DNA from: Anisus vortex
Taxonomy: Eukaryota > Mollusca > Gastropoda > Planorbidae
Length of the DNA: 64,000 nucleotides
Direction: 5' to 3'
NCBI GenBank assembly: GCA_949126835.1
Contig: OX421499.1
Coordinates: 28,434,490-28,498,489, forward strand
Every line of letters starts with the position of its first letter. The first letter of the stretch is position 1. Both the position numbers and the translations under genes were made by a program. The notes beneath the pieces were generated by a model that had not been told where the DNA came from, made no database searches, and saw only the letters and a list, made by a program, of their open reading frames with translations. Below, piece after piece: positions 51,991 to 63,911 of the stretch.

Positions 51991-53010
51991 GATTCGGCTG
52001 TGTTATGTGACTACAAACACCTTGGCCCTTGTCGGACTTGTGACAGCTACTGTGTTTAACCAAAGTCTAATTGCTATATGTCAGTATATGTTCATATGTA
52101 GATCTATCATGTGTACTTGTTTATTAGATTTAAAAAGTTTTAAACAAATACACAATTATTTACCCGCATTTTGAGGTAAAAAAACAACAACACAATTACT
52201 CCATTTCTTATATCTTCTTCTATTAACCAATCTGTAGAGCTGTTTGCATTCTCACGGTCAATGTCAGACAAAAACATATTTACATCCTATTTTCAATGTA
52301 ATTGATCACAAATAATTACACTATATTTATTGAGACACAGGATAAAATAAAATAATGAAAAAAAAATACAAAAACAAATCAACCCATGGTTTGAAAAAAA
52401 AAAGATCTTTATACTATATACATAGAATTGTAGGCTATATTGGTAGAATGTAAAATGCATTTTAACACGGAAAGCCACAACTCACTAATATGCTACACAT
52501 CACATTGACATAGAATCGCACCGATAGATCTAACTAACGAACATAACAGAAAAAAATGCAATAATAACAGAATCATTTAAGACCCACATTAAAGGGGTTG
52601 AATGGCCCCAGCTGAAGCTCCGGCCACGTATGAATGATTAAAAGCAAAGCGATGCTTTTTTTTAACAGCGTAGTACCCCCCCCCCCCCCCCCATTAACTT
52701 TTCCATACATATATTATTGTTTAACCTATTGGTGAGTTTAAAATACATTGAAATAAGAACAGTTGTATTGAGCAGGCCTTTTTAAAGAGCAACTAAAAAT
52801 CTAATATATTTAAACAATGTTTCGTTTTCATTATAAAAGATATATATTACTATTTGTCCATTTATAATGATAGACTTGAACTTTTTCTTTTATATGTTAC
52901 AGGCGCTGCTTCAATACAGAAGATTTATTTCGCCTTTTCAGTATTCTTCTGCTCATTCTGGCGCCTTTTCAGAAACAGGAAAGGACATTAACCCTCGCCC
53001 ACTGCCTGTA
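51991..53010. other. Intergenic, simple sequence only
   Basis: AT-rich DNA with a poly-C run at about 52676-52692 and poly-A/T runs. No exon found between the cytochrome b5 gene and the C1q gene, which are convergent. Confidence 0.5.
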
Positions 53011-53016
53011 TTTATT
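53011..53016 (-). terminator. Candidate polyadenylation signal of the C1q gene
   Basis: Minus-strand AATAAA about 135 bases beyond the stop codon at 53152. Confidence 0.45.
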
Positions 53017-53151
53017 ATTATGAGTCTAATCGTATTACTTCATCAACTAGGCTACCTAAATTCCTTCTAATTCTATCGCAATGACACCCCCACCCCTCCC
53101 CTTCTTTACCAACCAGTCGGTTAATGTCTTTCAGCCACGTGTCCAGTGACG

Positions 53152-56100
53152 TCAGTATGTCTCTATCAGCGATCCCGAGAAGCTGCTCCACTTTCCGTGC
53201 ACGTAGTTTCCGTTCCCGTAGAACAGCGCCACCCAGACGTCGTCGCCCTCTCGCAGGTTGAGAATCACCGTGTTGGTGCCGGAGCCCCTGTTCTTGTAGG
53301 CCCCAGAGTAGATGCGGGCCACCTCCTGCCCGTTTAGGGTGATCATCGACTCGATGGTGCTGTTGAACCCGGAGACGATGGTCGCTGTCGAAGGTGCATA
53401 AATGTTATATTGAAGCTTGTAATATTTACATGCATGCAACCAACAATACTTAGGCTTAGGGGTCGGCAACCTTTTGATAATAATGTGCCAAAGTAGGATT
53501 TCTAATTCATTCAGTGAATCAACGGCCTAAAATTCACTATTCTCTTGTTTTGTAGAAAAGACTTGAATTACCTTTTCGGGAGTATTCCGCGTGCCATTAA
53601 AAATCACCCAGCGTATCAAGCTTGGCACGCGTGTCGTAGGTTGCCAAGCCCTGACTTAGGCTATTTATATTGTGCTATATACTGGGTAGATCTATAGAAC
53701 ACAGCATTGCACTGCGATGTCATAGCTCTTGGAGGCAATTCCTGTATTTTTTTTTTAAAGCTGGTACTCCTCATTTGTCCCTTTTTTGGGGGTCGTAGGA
53801 TTTAATAACATAAGGCGAGGAACGCGACGTTGGGCTGGCCACACGGACGCCTGGTATGTCATGGTCAAAGAAATGGCATCACTAGCAACATATCGCAAAA
53901 ATAAACTTTAAATATATTTAATGTGTTTTTCAAGAAAAACGAAAAATCAGTGGGAAATCTAAAAGTCCCAGAAAAGTCACATATTGCAGGGGTCGGCAAC
54001 GTTTTGATAACATTGTGCCATAGTGGAATTTCTAATTCATTCAGCGATCCAACAGCCTAAGAGTCACCCTGCTTAAACACTCAATTTTTGTAGAAGAGAC
54101 TTAAATTTCATTTCCGGATGTCTTCCGCGTGCCATTGGAAATATTTATGCGTGCCTTATCTGACACGCGTTACCAGTGGCGTAGCTTGGGAGGGGCAGGG
54201 GAGACATATGTCCCCAGTCGCCACGTTAAAGGGCGCCAAAATGAGTATTAAAACTAATTATTTAAAAAAAAATGTAAACTAATGTATCCCAAATACGTTT
54301 ACAAGATTGAATTTTGGAGCTCCACAAATATTTTCATTACAAACCAGTTGGCAAGCATGATTTTGGCGCCCCCATTGAGCATTAAGGGGCGCCATTCTAC
54401 TCATAAACAAACGATACATCCACAATGTAGAATTTGATCAAACGACAAAGCTATCGATAATACCACAGTGATGAATTGATAACTCTCGGATCTATACACT
54501 TTCAGCATAGAGGCAGTCTATCGTCTGTAGCAGGCGAACGTTCGATTACTGCGTCATGGCTTAAACGCCGACTAGCAAATAGAGCGGAAGTAAATCGCTC
54601 GTGGCTATTATATACACCAATTAATTAAGCTGATTACTGTTTCTTATGTCTATTGTTTACATCATAGGTTCTCAATGGGGACGTTATCGCCCCCCGGGGG
54701 GCGGTGAGCAGCTTTAGAGGGGCGCTGACATTCCCGGGGGCGATTGGGGGGCGGTGAAGGGCAAGTGGGCGGTACAAATGTACCTGATATGATTTCAACA
54801 CTAAAGCTATTTGAATCGATATGATGCTAAATATCTAACCTGCTAATATTAATGATATTTTTTTTCTCAGTTTTACTGAGATGTTATTTAATGCATTTAC
54901 GTATTATTGACTAAATGAAGAACTACCGTTAAGCGGAATAGATATGTAGTAATCAAACGAACTGGGTAGTTAATGTAATGTTTGAAAATATACATAGGCC
55001 TATAAATTATTTAGTAATATAATATTTATATAATTTTCAAATACTTTTACAGTTTGATCAGTTATAAATTTTAAGCCATTTATTTTTTTATACAAGAAAA
55101 AAAAACATTAGAAAAATTAGCTCAAATGAAACGGGTTGATTATCTCCCTTTAATTTAAAAAAAAAACTATTATTGTCTCGATATAATTTTTTTATTGTTT
55201 GCCAATTTTATAATTTTCTTGTTATGTCTTTATGTATGCCTTTATTGCCTATTAGTATTTATTGTTCTTATTGTTTGTATTATGTGGCAAAATAAATATT
55301 GCTCATTGTTCATTGACAAGGACTACAAGCGATGGCTACTGCACACAGACGCGCGTTGGTTAGCAAAAGATGACCGTTTAAATATAATGTATGAGACTTG
55401 GATTCGGTGCTCGAGTTTTTTAAAAGCAAATGCGATTCTTTGGGAGAAAATTAAACAGTTTCTCTAAGTGTGAGTTTGGGCAACAATTTTATATTGCATT
55501 CTTTTGTGGAAAGTGGATTTTATACTAGTACAATTTGGTTGTTAAAAAAGAAAAACAAGACAAGCTGCAAATAGTGAAGCGTGGAGACCTAAGGCTTTTG
55601 CAAACAACATTGAAACAAATTTAGACAAACTACTAGCAACACACCACGCAAATGATTCACATTAATATTGAATTTTTGTTAAGCCTCTTGTTTATGTAAT
55701 TTTTTTATCTATTATATCGTACACTATGTTTTCTTTTCTTTTTTTTTTAAGACAACAAATAAGCATACAAATTTAGTCGGCCAAAAAAAAATTTCAGAAA
55801 CTATATTAACCCTTTAATTTCCAGAGGGGTGGAGGGAGTGGGCGCAAAAAAAAGTTGGAGGGGGGGGGGGCCGGTGAGCGGAAAAAATTTGTAAAAGGGG
55901 TCGGTGAGCCGAAAAAGGTTGAGAACCTATGGTTTACAATTACATCATCAAGTTCAAACTCACGATCTTCATTTGAGTTAACCAATGATTTCAACAAATG
56001 GAGAAAGCCAGAAAAACTAGAGTCTCATGAAAACAGTCACGGCCACCGCAGAGCTTATACTGCATGGTAGGAAGCCGAGCGGAGGATAATTGATAAAACT

Positions 56101-59100
56101 GGAATTGATGTCCAGGCCCAAGCTCAAATTCAATTGGAAAAACAACGTTGGCGCGATATTTTGAAAATAATAATGCCTGTATTAGGTTTCTAGTTTCACA
56201 GAAGGACGAGGATAAAAATGTTGGAAACTTTCTCGCTATGATCAAACTCGTTGCTCAGTATGATCAGCTTTTAGGAAGACACATACAACATGCCCGAGAA
56301 AATCCAGGTTCAGTATCTTTTATATCACCAGAAATCCAAAATGAATTTATCCACCTATTTCAAACTACTTGCATCGACTGTAAGGAATTAGCTGTTGAGT
56401 GAAATCAGAAAAAAAAAACAAGTACTACAGTATCTTACTTTGACTCAACACCCGATCTAGGACTCCGGGAACAGCTTTCTCAAGTAATCAGATTTGTAGA
56501 TGTGGATTTTGAAACTAAAAAAGTAACCATCAAGGGAATCATTTTTTGGTTTTGTACAGATATATTCCAAAGACACAGCAAGCCTTGAAAGAGTTATCGT
56601 AGAGAAACTGGAATCTGATAACATAACATACAGCCGACTCTCGCTCACAATGTTATGACAATGCTGCTGTAATAACTGGACATATATCCGGCCTTTAACA
56701 GCGAATATGTGCCAGAAATCCAAGAGCATTGTTCGTCAACTGTGACCACCACAGCTTAAACTTAGCAGGAGTACACTCGGCTAAACAGGATCCAGTTGTT
56801 ATTACATTTTTTGGAACAGTTGAAAGTAGGCTATATATTTGTTTTTCTCTCGTTCAAAAACTAATTTAGGAGAATTAAAAAGAGTTGTGCCAATCACAGT
56901 GAAGAGGGAATCTGAAACACGCTGGAGTGCACGATCAGAAGCTGTTAAAGCTATTTATAAAGGACTAGATGAACTAGTAGGGCTGTTGGAAAAATTATCA
57001 GAAGCTGCAACTATGACGCCTGACACCAGAAGTGATGCAGAAACTTTGCTGGCAGGTATATTAATCTTTAACTTCCTAGTTTTCTTACATTTCTGGAACA
57101 TCATACTTGGGAAAATTGATAGTGTCCAGAAACGGTTGCAGGATCCTTCTATGAATTTCAAGGAAGCAGCATCTGATCTTGAATCGCTGGAGCAAGAACT
57201 TGTCAACATTCGTGATAATTTGAGCCAGGTTGCGGTAGACAATGAAAAACACAAGATGCACAACTTGGGGAATCGAGGTTGACAGAAGGATTAGACGACA
57301 TCGGAGGATGCCTGGAGAATTAGCAAGAGATGCAGGACTTTCTGCATAAGAAAAAATTGCACGTGTTATGAACAGCGTAATTGATAGACTCCGACAGGAG
57401 ATATCAATACGGTTTTTACGTTTTAAAACGCTAAACGCCAAATTTGGATTTTTACTAGACGTCAAAACTCTTCTCGCTGAGACAAATGTCGATACACTTC
57501 CTCAAAATTGCTTAGATTTTGGAAATTTCTACGACACTGGCGTCAATGGTCACGAATTGTGCACAGAAATAGGAGACTGCAAAATGCTGCTCAGTACCTG
57601 AACTGAAGTTCTACCGGAAACTCCTTTGCATCTTCTTGGTTTTATTGTTTCATATGGGGATGACGTATTTCCGAATCTGCGCATTTCACTGCAAATACTT
57701 CTAACAATTGCTGTTTCAATGGCAAGCTGTGAGCGGTCCTTCATAAAACTGAAGCTTATTTTGTCTTATTTTCTTGCTTCAATGGGACAAGATAGTCTAA
57801 GTGATCTTGCACTCCTTAGCATCGAAAGAGAAACACTTGAGAATATTAATTTTTTTAACCCATTTTATTTTATTCAGGACAGTTTATTGAAATACTGGAC
57901 TGTCCAGTACAAAGCCGGACACTTGGCAACCCAACCCATACAAGCTCTTTAAATAATTAGTCAAATCAAGAAGGATCAATTTGTTGTAGACTATGTCTAT
58001 TCCATTCATGTATAATAATTCACTCTTTCTTCCCGAGTGGCATTCGGGCATGGAATGGGTTAATAGAAATGCAAGACTAGACGCGGACCACAGATTGGCG
58101 TAGGACGCAATAAACTTCTTTATAGAAGGAGCGTCTGTAATGTATAAGATAAGAAGATAGGATAATTAGTAGAGTTTAAATTTTTTTCAAATAAATTGTT
58201 TACAATCTTATCTTATCTTATACTAATCGTATAGAGAATTATTAGTCTGTATTCTATTTCATTAAAATACCAGATGCTTCGAAAATGAACCATATAAACC
58301 GTACAATTTAAAAATTTTCTTGGGGGCTCAGTGAGCTTCTATACTCTGTGGGTCCGAGAAGGGGCGCAGACTTTGTTTCATGTCCCCGGGCGCAGATGAC
58401 CCTAGCTACGCCACTGCGCGTTACGTAGGTTGCCGACCCCTGATCTATGGTATCTATTAAATTTATGCCCATAGAGATACAATGGTGGAAACTGCGGGGG
58501 CTCAGAAATCTAAAACACACATTATATACACACAGAGCATGTGTGTTATAATAGAACATCAATCTTTTTACAAACTTGATATAAATACAATAAACATCAG
58601 ATAATGTAGCTTTTTTTTACTTTAAAACAAAAACAAACGAATGACATAGAAATGAAGCACAGTTCATGAAAAGATAAAAAAAATACAGGATTATTTTAAA
58701 AAAAGACTGGAGAAATAAATTAATACGCCTATTTTATAAAGTTTACTGATAAACGCCCTACTTCCTTTTCAAACAGACACAAAAAAAGGGTTTAAACCTA
58801 CAACATATGACCAACTAGCATGATTAAAGGAGGTAATGTTGATATGCCTACCTGTAAATATATATACACCAGACACAGGGACTGTAAACATTCCACTACG
58901 CGGGTCATAGGCAGCTCCATTATTAACCAGAACCTGCCAGTAATCAAAAGAATTCAGGTGGAGTAAAGATTATATATTTTTTTTTACTACACTTCATTTA
59001 ATATAAAGATTCAGCCCCACCCATTTAACCCTATATCCTCTTTTCTACATTGAATTCTTAAAGAATATGATGAACTCATATTGATCCATAATACGTTGTT

Positions 59101-62100
59101 GTTGTTTTTTAAGTGAGGTTCAAGGCGAAAGGGAGGCAATAACACTTATTTACATTATCGACATAAAAAATAAATGAGTTGTCTAGCTTGAGCTATATTT
59201 TCACATTTAGGCTTATATTCAGTAGTTCGCAGTACTTTGTAAATGTACAGTCTTGTTATAATTATTATATGTCAATGAGTACCAGAGCTTGATTTTCTGT
59301 TATAGTTATTACTTTAAAAAAAATAAAACCCATTCCTTTCCATCGATTTCAAAGTATTGCATGCATAACAGATATTATCTTTATTTATTTTGCTCACATC
59401 ATCAAAGACAATCACTTCTGTATCTTTCAAGTAAGGAATGTTGGATGCAGCTTGAGCAGCAAAGGAAACGATATGCTTTTGTTTTCCCAACTTTGCGCTG
59501 CCTGAAAATAGACAGAAGTAAACAAACAAACAAACAAAAAACAACAACACAATAACAATTTAGCATTATACGCTTGAGAAATCAAATTAAAAATTTATCT
59601 TGGCTAGCCGATACATTCACCAATTTGTCCCTTCCTTCTTAACTTCCTCATAATCTTTGCAGGTGCTCATCCATCCGTTCCAACCATCCTGTCATCCATT
59701 CGGCTATCCACCAAACAATCCACATACTCATCCATCTATCACCCTCCGATACAACTATCCATCTATCCACCCGATCATCAATCCATATATCTATATTTTT
59801 GTAATAAAATTATATATTAATATATTGCTTGCATGTACATATTAGCCCCCCCCCCTCCAAAAGGGTGACAATCCATCGTCAAGTCTATAGTCTATATAAC
59901 CACAAAACACTGTACTTCCTGCACGGTAAAGGTTGTCTCACCTTTTACCAGTCCCTGTACAACATCAACTGTGTCCCACACTTTGGTACTAAGTCTGCTA
60001 CTGTCATCTTGAAGTTCCGTCAGCTTCTTTTCTAATTCTTTTAATTTCTCCTCGCACGAACACTATGTGATAAATAAACCAAGGACTATAATAAGAGGGA
60101 CCGCTTGCTTTAATATTTCTGCTATTTGATGACTCGAATGACTTCTTTTTGGAATTCCCGATTCCCCTTTGCACTGTACACTTCCGTTGTATTTAATCGC
60201 TATGATTTTGTCAATGAAAAATTAAAATCAAAAGTTGTATACAGCGGGAACATTTAGGCAAACGTTGGAGCGTAGAAGTAATTTCATAGACTATAATATA
60301 CATGGACCGCTTGCTTTAGTATTTCTGCTATATGATGACTCGAAACACTGATTTTCGGAATTTCCGATTCGTTGTTTCCTTTGCACTTCCGTTTTATTGA
60401 ATCGCTTCGATTTTCGCAATGAAAAATTAAAATTAAAATCGAAAGTTGTATAAAGCGGAAACATTTAAGAAACAACGAGGAGCGTGGAGTAATTTAAGAC
60501 AGCCTTATTGGTTGCGCACGAAAAAAAAGTTGATATAAGCTCTAAAAATAGAGCAAGCTGTCCATCTTATTATAGTCTATGGTAATTTAAGACGGCGTTC
60601 TTGGATGCGCACTGAAAAATAACATATAAGCTCTAAAAATAGAGCATGCGATCCATCTTATTAAAGCCTTTAAAAAAACACATACAAAATGATAATGAAA
60701 AAAACAGCAATAAAAAATCGAATTTGATGATGAAAAGTTAGAACGCCCTTACATGAACCGTATAATCATTTTTAGAACCAAATCATAACACTTTTGTCAT
60801 TTGTTTACAGCTTTAAGATGCAAAGAGTTCTGCAATTCGGTCATTTGCTTCTCTTTTGTGTATCGATCATGTATTTAAATCCTCCTTTGCAACAAATACA
60901 ATGTTCAGTATTTTATTTCCTACTAGTAAACTTATACTGTCCAGGTGGTAATTTTATTCCATACATTGCGCTGTTCGGTATTTTTTTCTTTCCATTAAAA
61001 AAAAATGTGCAATGTTCAGTATTTTCTTTCTATTTTTCTGAACTGTTTTGTATTGTTTTTCTTTCTTTAGCTTTTATCAATACCCTATGTGACAACATTT
61101 TCATAGGGCGATGATTCTTTTGGCCTTATTAAAAAATAAAAAAAATAAACCCTTATTAAAAAAACACTTCAACACACTAACTAATGACCACAATATATGA
61201 CCACAATTATTTGCTCTAATTAATGACCTACTGACCTCGGCTGGCAGTCGATTGGTCTTATCTGAAAAGATATCGTCTGCGTTATCCAGCCCTCGAAAAG
61301 GCTGATAATCAAATTCGTCCCAGAGGCTACTACTCTCGGAAATCTTCTGGTATGTTGGCTCTTCGTCCGACACCGCTTGGCTTCGCTTGTATGACGATGG
61401 GCTGTACTCTACGTTGGCGCGGTAGGCATTGGGCGACTGTGAATATTCCCCACGGGGCGGTGTGTAGCTCTGCTCGCTCGATGCAGCGGCGGCGGCGCTC
61501 ACGGCTGGTTGGGCGTCGAAAGAATACTTACCCCACCACATACGTCTCTTGCTGGCATCTGTGACCTAGACGGTTGAAATTTGAGCGTTAATTTTTTTGT
61601 TTGTTAAAATAAAGATTATAAAGTTATGTTCGCTAAGGATAAAACGTAGAGTAGGCATTCGGGATAAAGCCCACCCATTAAGTTGCATTTTTGTCTTTAT
61701 GAGCAGTGAAGCGGAATTGGAAACTTTCTTTGGAACGTTCAAGGGAATAGTGTCGTCAACATAGTGCTCTGCAGAATTTACTAGCACACGTTAATGCAAA
61801 GTACCCGTCAAAGCAGAGCTGGACTCAAGGGAATCAACAGACCCGTAAACAAGTACCTTCATTATTATAGAACACAATTTTATCCCAGGACCTTAGCTAT
61901 AGCAAACTGATGTGTGGCCGCCCAGTGGCCGGTGCAGTGTCCGTTCGTGGGCATTCAACTCTAACTAATTGCCAGAAGGGCACATTTGTTATTCAGATCA
62001 GAGAAATGGAAACATACATTAGTCTGAGTTTAGCACTTGATCCGAAAGGCTTCCAGTCAATCTGTCCTAAAAATACCTACAAGTCATAGAAGTAACCACA

Positions 62101-62266
62101 AGTCATAGAAGTAACCACAAGTCATAGAACACAAGACTTTTGGTGATAACCTAAAGCACGGCTTTTAAAAATAAACGAACATATAATCTAAACTTACTTG
62201 TGACAGAAGTGACACTTCAGAAATTAGAACTGACAGCATAAAGAAAACATATAGACTTAACGCCAT
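53152..62266 (-). CDS. Secreted coiled-coil C1q-domain protein, 6 exons, 312 aa
   Basis: Exons in transcript order: 62266-62198, 61565-61236, 60062-59942, 59501-59398, 58933-58852, 53384-53152; 939 nt, phases consistent. Residues 1-23 are a signal peptide (MALSLYVFFMLSVLIS core). Residues 24-133 are a Tyr/Ser/Pro-rich linker (SYTPPRGEYSQSPNAY) with an acidic patch. Residues 134-174 begin CSCEEKLKELEKKL and form a short coiled coil, likely for trimerisation. A C1q globular domain follows to the end: HIVSFAAQ, VIVFDDVLVNNGAAYDPRSG, FTVPVSGVYIF, NLREGDDVWVAL, FSGSLIE. The last motif and GxFxxPVxGxYxF are diagnostic of C1q/TNF folds. No collagen repeat is present. Molluscs have many such C1qDC genes, thought to serve as soluble recognition proteins; the ligand is unknown. 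Intron 5 is 5.5 kb because of nested hAT transposons. Confidence 0.92.
53457..53654. mobile_element. hAT MITE (family A) with intact 8-bp duplication
   Basis: Ends TAGGGGTCGGCAACC and GGTTGCCAAGCCCTGA, imperfect inverted repeats of the hAT CAGGGGTCGGCAACC type. CTTAGGCT flanks it on both sides (53449-53456 and 53655-53662). 198 bp, no coding capacity. It lies in intron 5 of the C1q gene, 330 bases from a second copy of the same family at 53987. Confidence 0.92.
54663..55931 (+). mobile_element. hAT transposon C, innermost element of the nest
   Basis: Ends CATAGGTTCTCAATGGGG and GGTTGAGAACCTATG are inverted repeats. Flanks GTTTACAT (54655-54662) and GTTTACAA (55932-55939) agree at 7 of 8. 1269 bp. 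The left end carries a GC-rich block of alternating GGGGGCG and CGCCCCC; the right end carries related GGTGAGC and GGGGGG runs. A transposase relic lies at 55300-55467. A fragment of the same family is at 38457-38726. Confidence 0.88.
55300..55467 (+). pseudogene. hAT transposase fragment (ZBED5/FAM200-like) in element C
   Basis: Frame ending at 55467 includes RWLLHTDARWLAKDDRLN, matching the LHTxxRWLSKGxxL core of ZBED5/FAM200-type hAT transposases, then a helix with SFLKANAILW. Only about 50 residues survive, and the remainder of the transposase is gone. The upstream hydrophobic residues of the same open frame (55195-55300) are not homologous and reflect AT-rich DNA. Confidence 0.7.
55940..57952 (+). 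pseudogene. Decayed hAT transposase of element B (zinc finger MYM-type 1-like)
   Basis: Collinear pieces in changing frames: FNKWRKPEKLESHENSHGH (TTF-type finger end), WRDIL, the stretch GNFLAMIKLVAQYDQLLG to ISPEIQNEF (56220-56350), STTVSYFDSTPDL, CETRWSARS-like RESETRWSARSEAVKAIYK (56900-56960), the helical insertion with LESLEQELVNIRDNL, and the C-terminal dimerisation region MASCERSFIKLKLI to SIERETLENI (57717-57845). Stops and frameshifts at about 56068, 56402, 57282 and 57601 disable it. The N-terminal zinc-finger start is not visible; element C lies there. Confidence 0.85.
58425..58851. other. Remainder of C1q intron 5
   Basis: After the last 18 bases of MITE A (to 58442), ordinary AT-rich intron up to the donor of exon 5. 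Nothing else seen. Confidence 0.5.
60079..60672. mobile_element. Outer MITE in C1q intron 2, containing a second copy of itself
   Basis: Left end CCAAGGACTATAATAAGAGG and right end near ATCCATCTTATTAAAGCC are diverged versions of the inverted repeat of the inner copy. Its two halves (60079-60284 and 60582-60672) align with the left and right parts of the inner copy. It starts about 17 bases from the exon 3 acceptor (60063-60064), so the branch point of that intron probably lies inside it. Confidence 0.7.
60285..60581. mobile_element. Inner MITE with 7-bp duplication GTAATTT
   Basis: Ends CATAGACTATAATA and TATTATAGTCTATG are perfect inverted repeats, extended inward by GGACCGCTTGCT versus AGCAAGCTGTCC. 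GTAATTT flanks it at 60278-60284 and 60582-60588. The inserted copy interrupts the outer copy at its own GTAATTTAAGAC motif. Superfamily uncertain; the duplication length suggests hAT-like or a related group. Confidence 0.8.
61785..61965 (-). mobile_element. Weak SINE-like remnant in C1q intron 1
   Basis: CAAAGTACCCGTCAAAGCAG, GAGCTGGACTCAAGGG and GTGGCCGCCCAGTGGCCG resemble scrambled pieces of the common SINE in minus orientation. Strongly diverged. Confidence 0.35.
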
Positions 62267-63422
62267 CAAATTTTCTCGCAGCCGATGGAATCGAAATGAA
62301 AGTAAAAAAAACTACAACTTTAATAATACACATACAATACAACAATCTCACTATAACAGAATATGACTCTAATGGGTTTCCGTAGTCTAATTTAACAAAC
62401 AGGAGAACAACAGCACCGTAACATAATCGTTTTAAAAATAACAATTTACAGAGGTGATTGAAGGATTTTTAGAATCGATTATATTCATTTGCGTGCGTAT
62501 TCGACTGTCACATATTCGTTTCTCCAGACACACGTTAAAATCTGATTCTTGCCTATGAGTATTTATCTTCGATACATATTTGTCTACATGTGTAAAAAAA
62601 AAAAAGTAGCCAGCCCAAGTATTCGAAATCTACCAGTCAGCGAGGACGAGGTAAGCTCATTAGCTCATGCAGAGAAGCTCCAACCGAGCAATACAAACAG
62701 GTACACGACATAACTACCATGGGAAAATAAATCTGTTAAGCAAACTGGAAGAATTATCTCCCCCGTCTGCTCTCCCCCCCCCCCCCCCCCCCCCGCCAAC
62801 TTCCGCCTTGTCACGTATTGAAGTCTGGCGACCCCAAAAATACAACAATCCCACAAAGCAACAACAAAAAAACCAAACACACAGCTCAAACCACCATAAA
62901 ATATATTAGCCGACAAATCTGCTTAAAGAACAACGCTGTGCAAAGATAAACTATTTTTAGATTTGTTGTTGTCTTAGTAGCTGATAGTTATACACTGGCC
63001 TGGTTGTTGTTAAGGAGGGGAACGGGGACTGCCAGATTGTCATCGAGGGAGGTCCATGGAATACGGACTTACTACAGTAGAAATAAATACATTATAAGCT
63101 TTAAAGATAACGCGAAAAATACAGAATTTGTGTATATACCATAAAGAAATATTTTGTTCTTTGAACATCAATAGTTGAGGAATCTGTGAAGTCAGGGGCG
63201 AAACTAGGCGGAAGTGACTCGTCTGACAAAACGTATTTGAGTACTTTCTAACCGTCTGTAGCCTACAACCTTTTAACATACATCTTAAATTTAGTAGATA
63301 TGTGTAGGCCTACATAGAGACAAAGTACAATGAAAGATTTACGCAGTTCATGTATAAAGGAGTCCAGAAAAAGGCTATTTCTTGAAATTATTTTGTAAAT
63401 ATTCTCCAGCTTATTACATCCT
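62267..63422. other. Upstream region of the C1q gene
   Basis: Should include the promoter. A poly-C tract lies at about 62775-62794 and a TTTTTT/AAAAAA-rich stretch nearby. No specific regulatory motif can be claimed, and no further coding exon was found. Confidence 0.4.
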
Positions 63423-63660
63423 AATGGAGCAGTGTGGCCGAACCGCGGTCGGCTGGCGTACAGAAGGTCCTGGGCTCGAAACCTGGTGAAGTCTACCCAG
63501 CTGTGATGGAGATCTGACTCTAGTTGGGGTGAAGTAAAGGCGGCTGGGCATTGTAGTGGGCATACAATCCCCTAGTACGCCATGGTCATGGAAACTGGCG
63601 AACGCTGCTTCACCGGCCCCATGGATCAATTTGGTCCGACGGAATACTTTACTTTACTTA
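63423..63660 (+). mobile_element. SINE copy, plus orientation, full length
   Basis: tRNA-like head AGCAGTGTGGCCGAACCGCG with GGGCTCGAAACCTGG, body GTCTACCCAGCTGTGATGG and GGCTGGGCATTGTAGTGGG, and tail GAAACTGGCGAACGCTGC to ATACTTTACTTTACTTA. Confidence 0.9.
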
Positions 63661-63911
63661 TTACACTGCTACTCAAAGTATACTTAGTCACAACAACCTG
63701 CAGATAAATTATGTTTTAAAGTGGACCTATCATAATTTCTACAATGGAAAAAAAAAAAAATTTACAAAATCATTTGTGCAATACAATAGATCTAGTCGTT
63801 GATATAAGGGTACAAACCAAAAAAAAAAAGAAATGTATAAAGCAAAGTTAATTTTTTTGTATGGTGGTGGTGTTGGGGGGGGGGGGAGGGACTTGTAAAG
63901 TAAAGTAGGCC

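Larger units (their letters stand above)
54174..58416 (+). mobile_element. hAT transposon B (ZMYM1-like transposase), middle element of the nest
   Basis: Ends CAGTGGCGTAGC (54174) and GCTACGCCACTG (to 58416) are perfect inverted repeats. CGCGTTAC duplicates the target at 54166-54173 and 58417-58424, inside MITE A. It carries a decayed plus-strand transposase at about 55940-57952 and is itself interrupted by element C at 54663-55931. Without C it is about 3.0 kb. Confidence 0.93.
53987..58442. mobile_element. hAT MITE (family A), outermost element of a three-level nest
   Basis: Left end CAGGGGTCGGCAACG at 53987 and right end GTTGCCGACCCCTG ending at 58442. The body 53987-54173 aligns with the MITE at 53457 (shared TTTTGATAA, TGTGCCA, ATTTCTAATTCATTCAG). 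The original element was about 210 bp; everything from 54174 to 58424 is later insertion plus its duplication. Flanks ACATATTG and ATCTATGG match at only 5 of 8, consistent with age. Confidence 0.88.

Noticed and set aside
51082..53151. Hidden fatty acid hydroxylase exons after the cytochrome b5 gene
   Set aside because: I looked for histidine-box coding segments with splice sites on the plus strand and found none.
61352..61564. Plus-strand open frame with cysteine and arginine-rich peptide
   Set aside because: Antisense of C1q exon 2, which is supported by splice phase on both sides.
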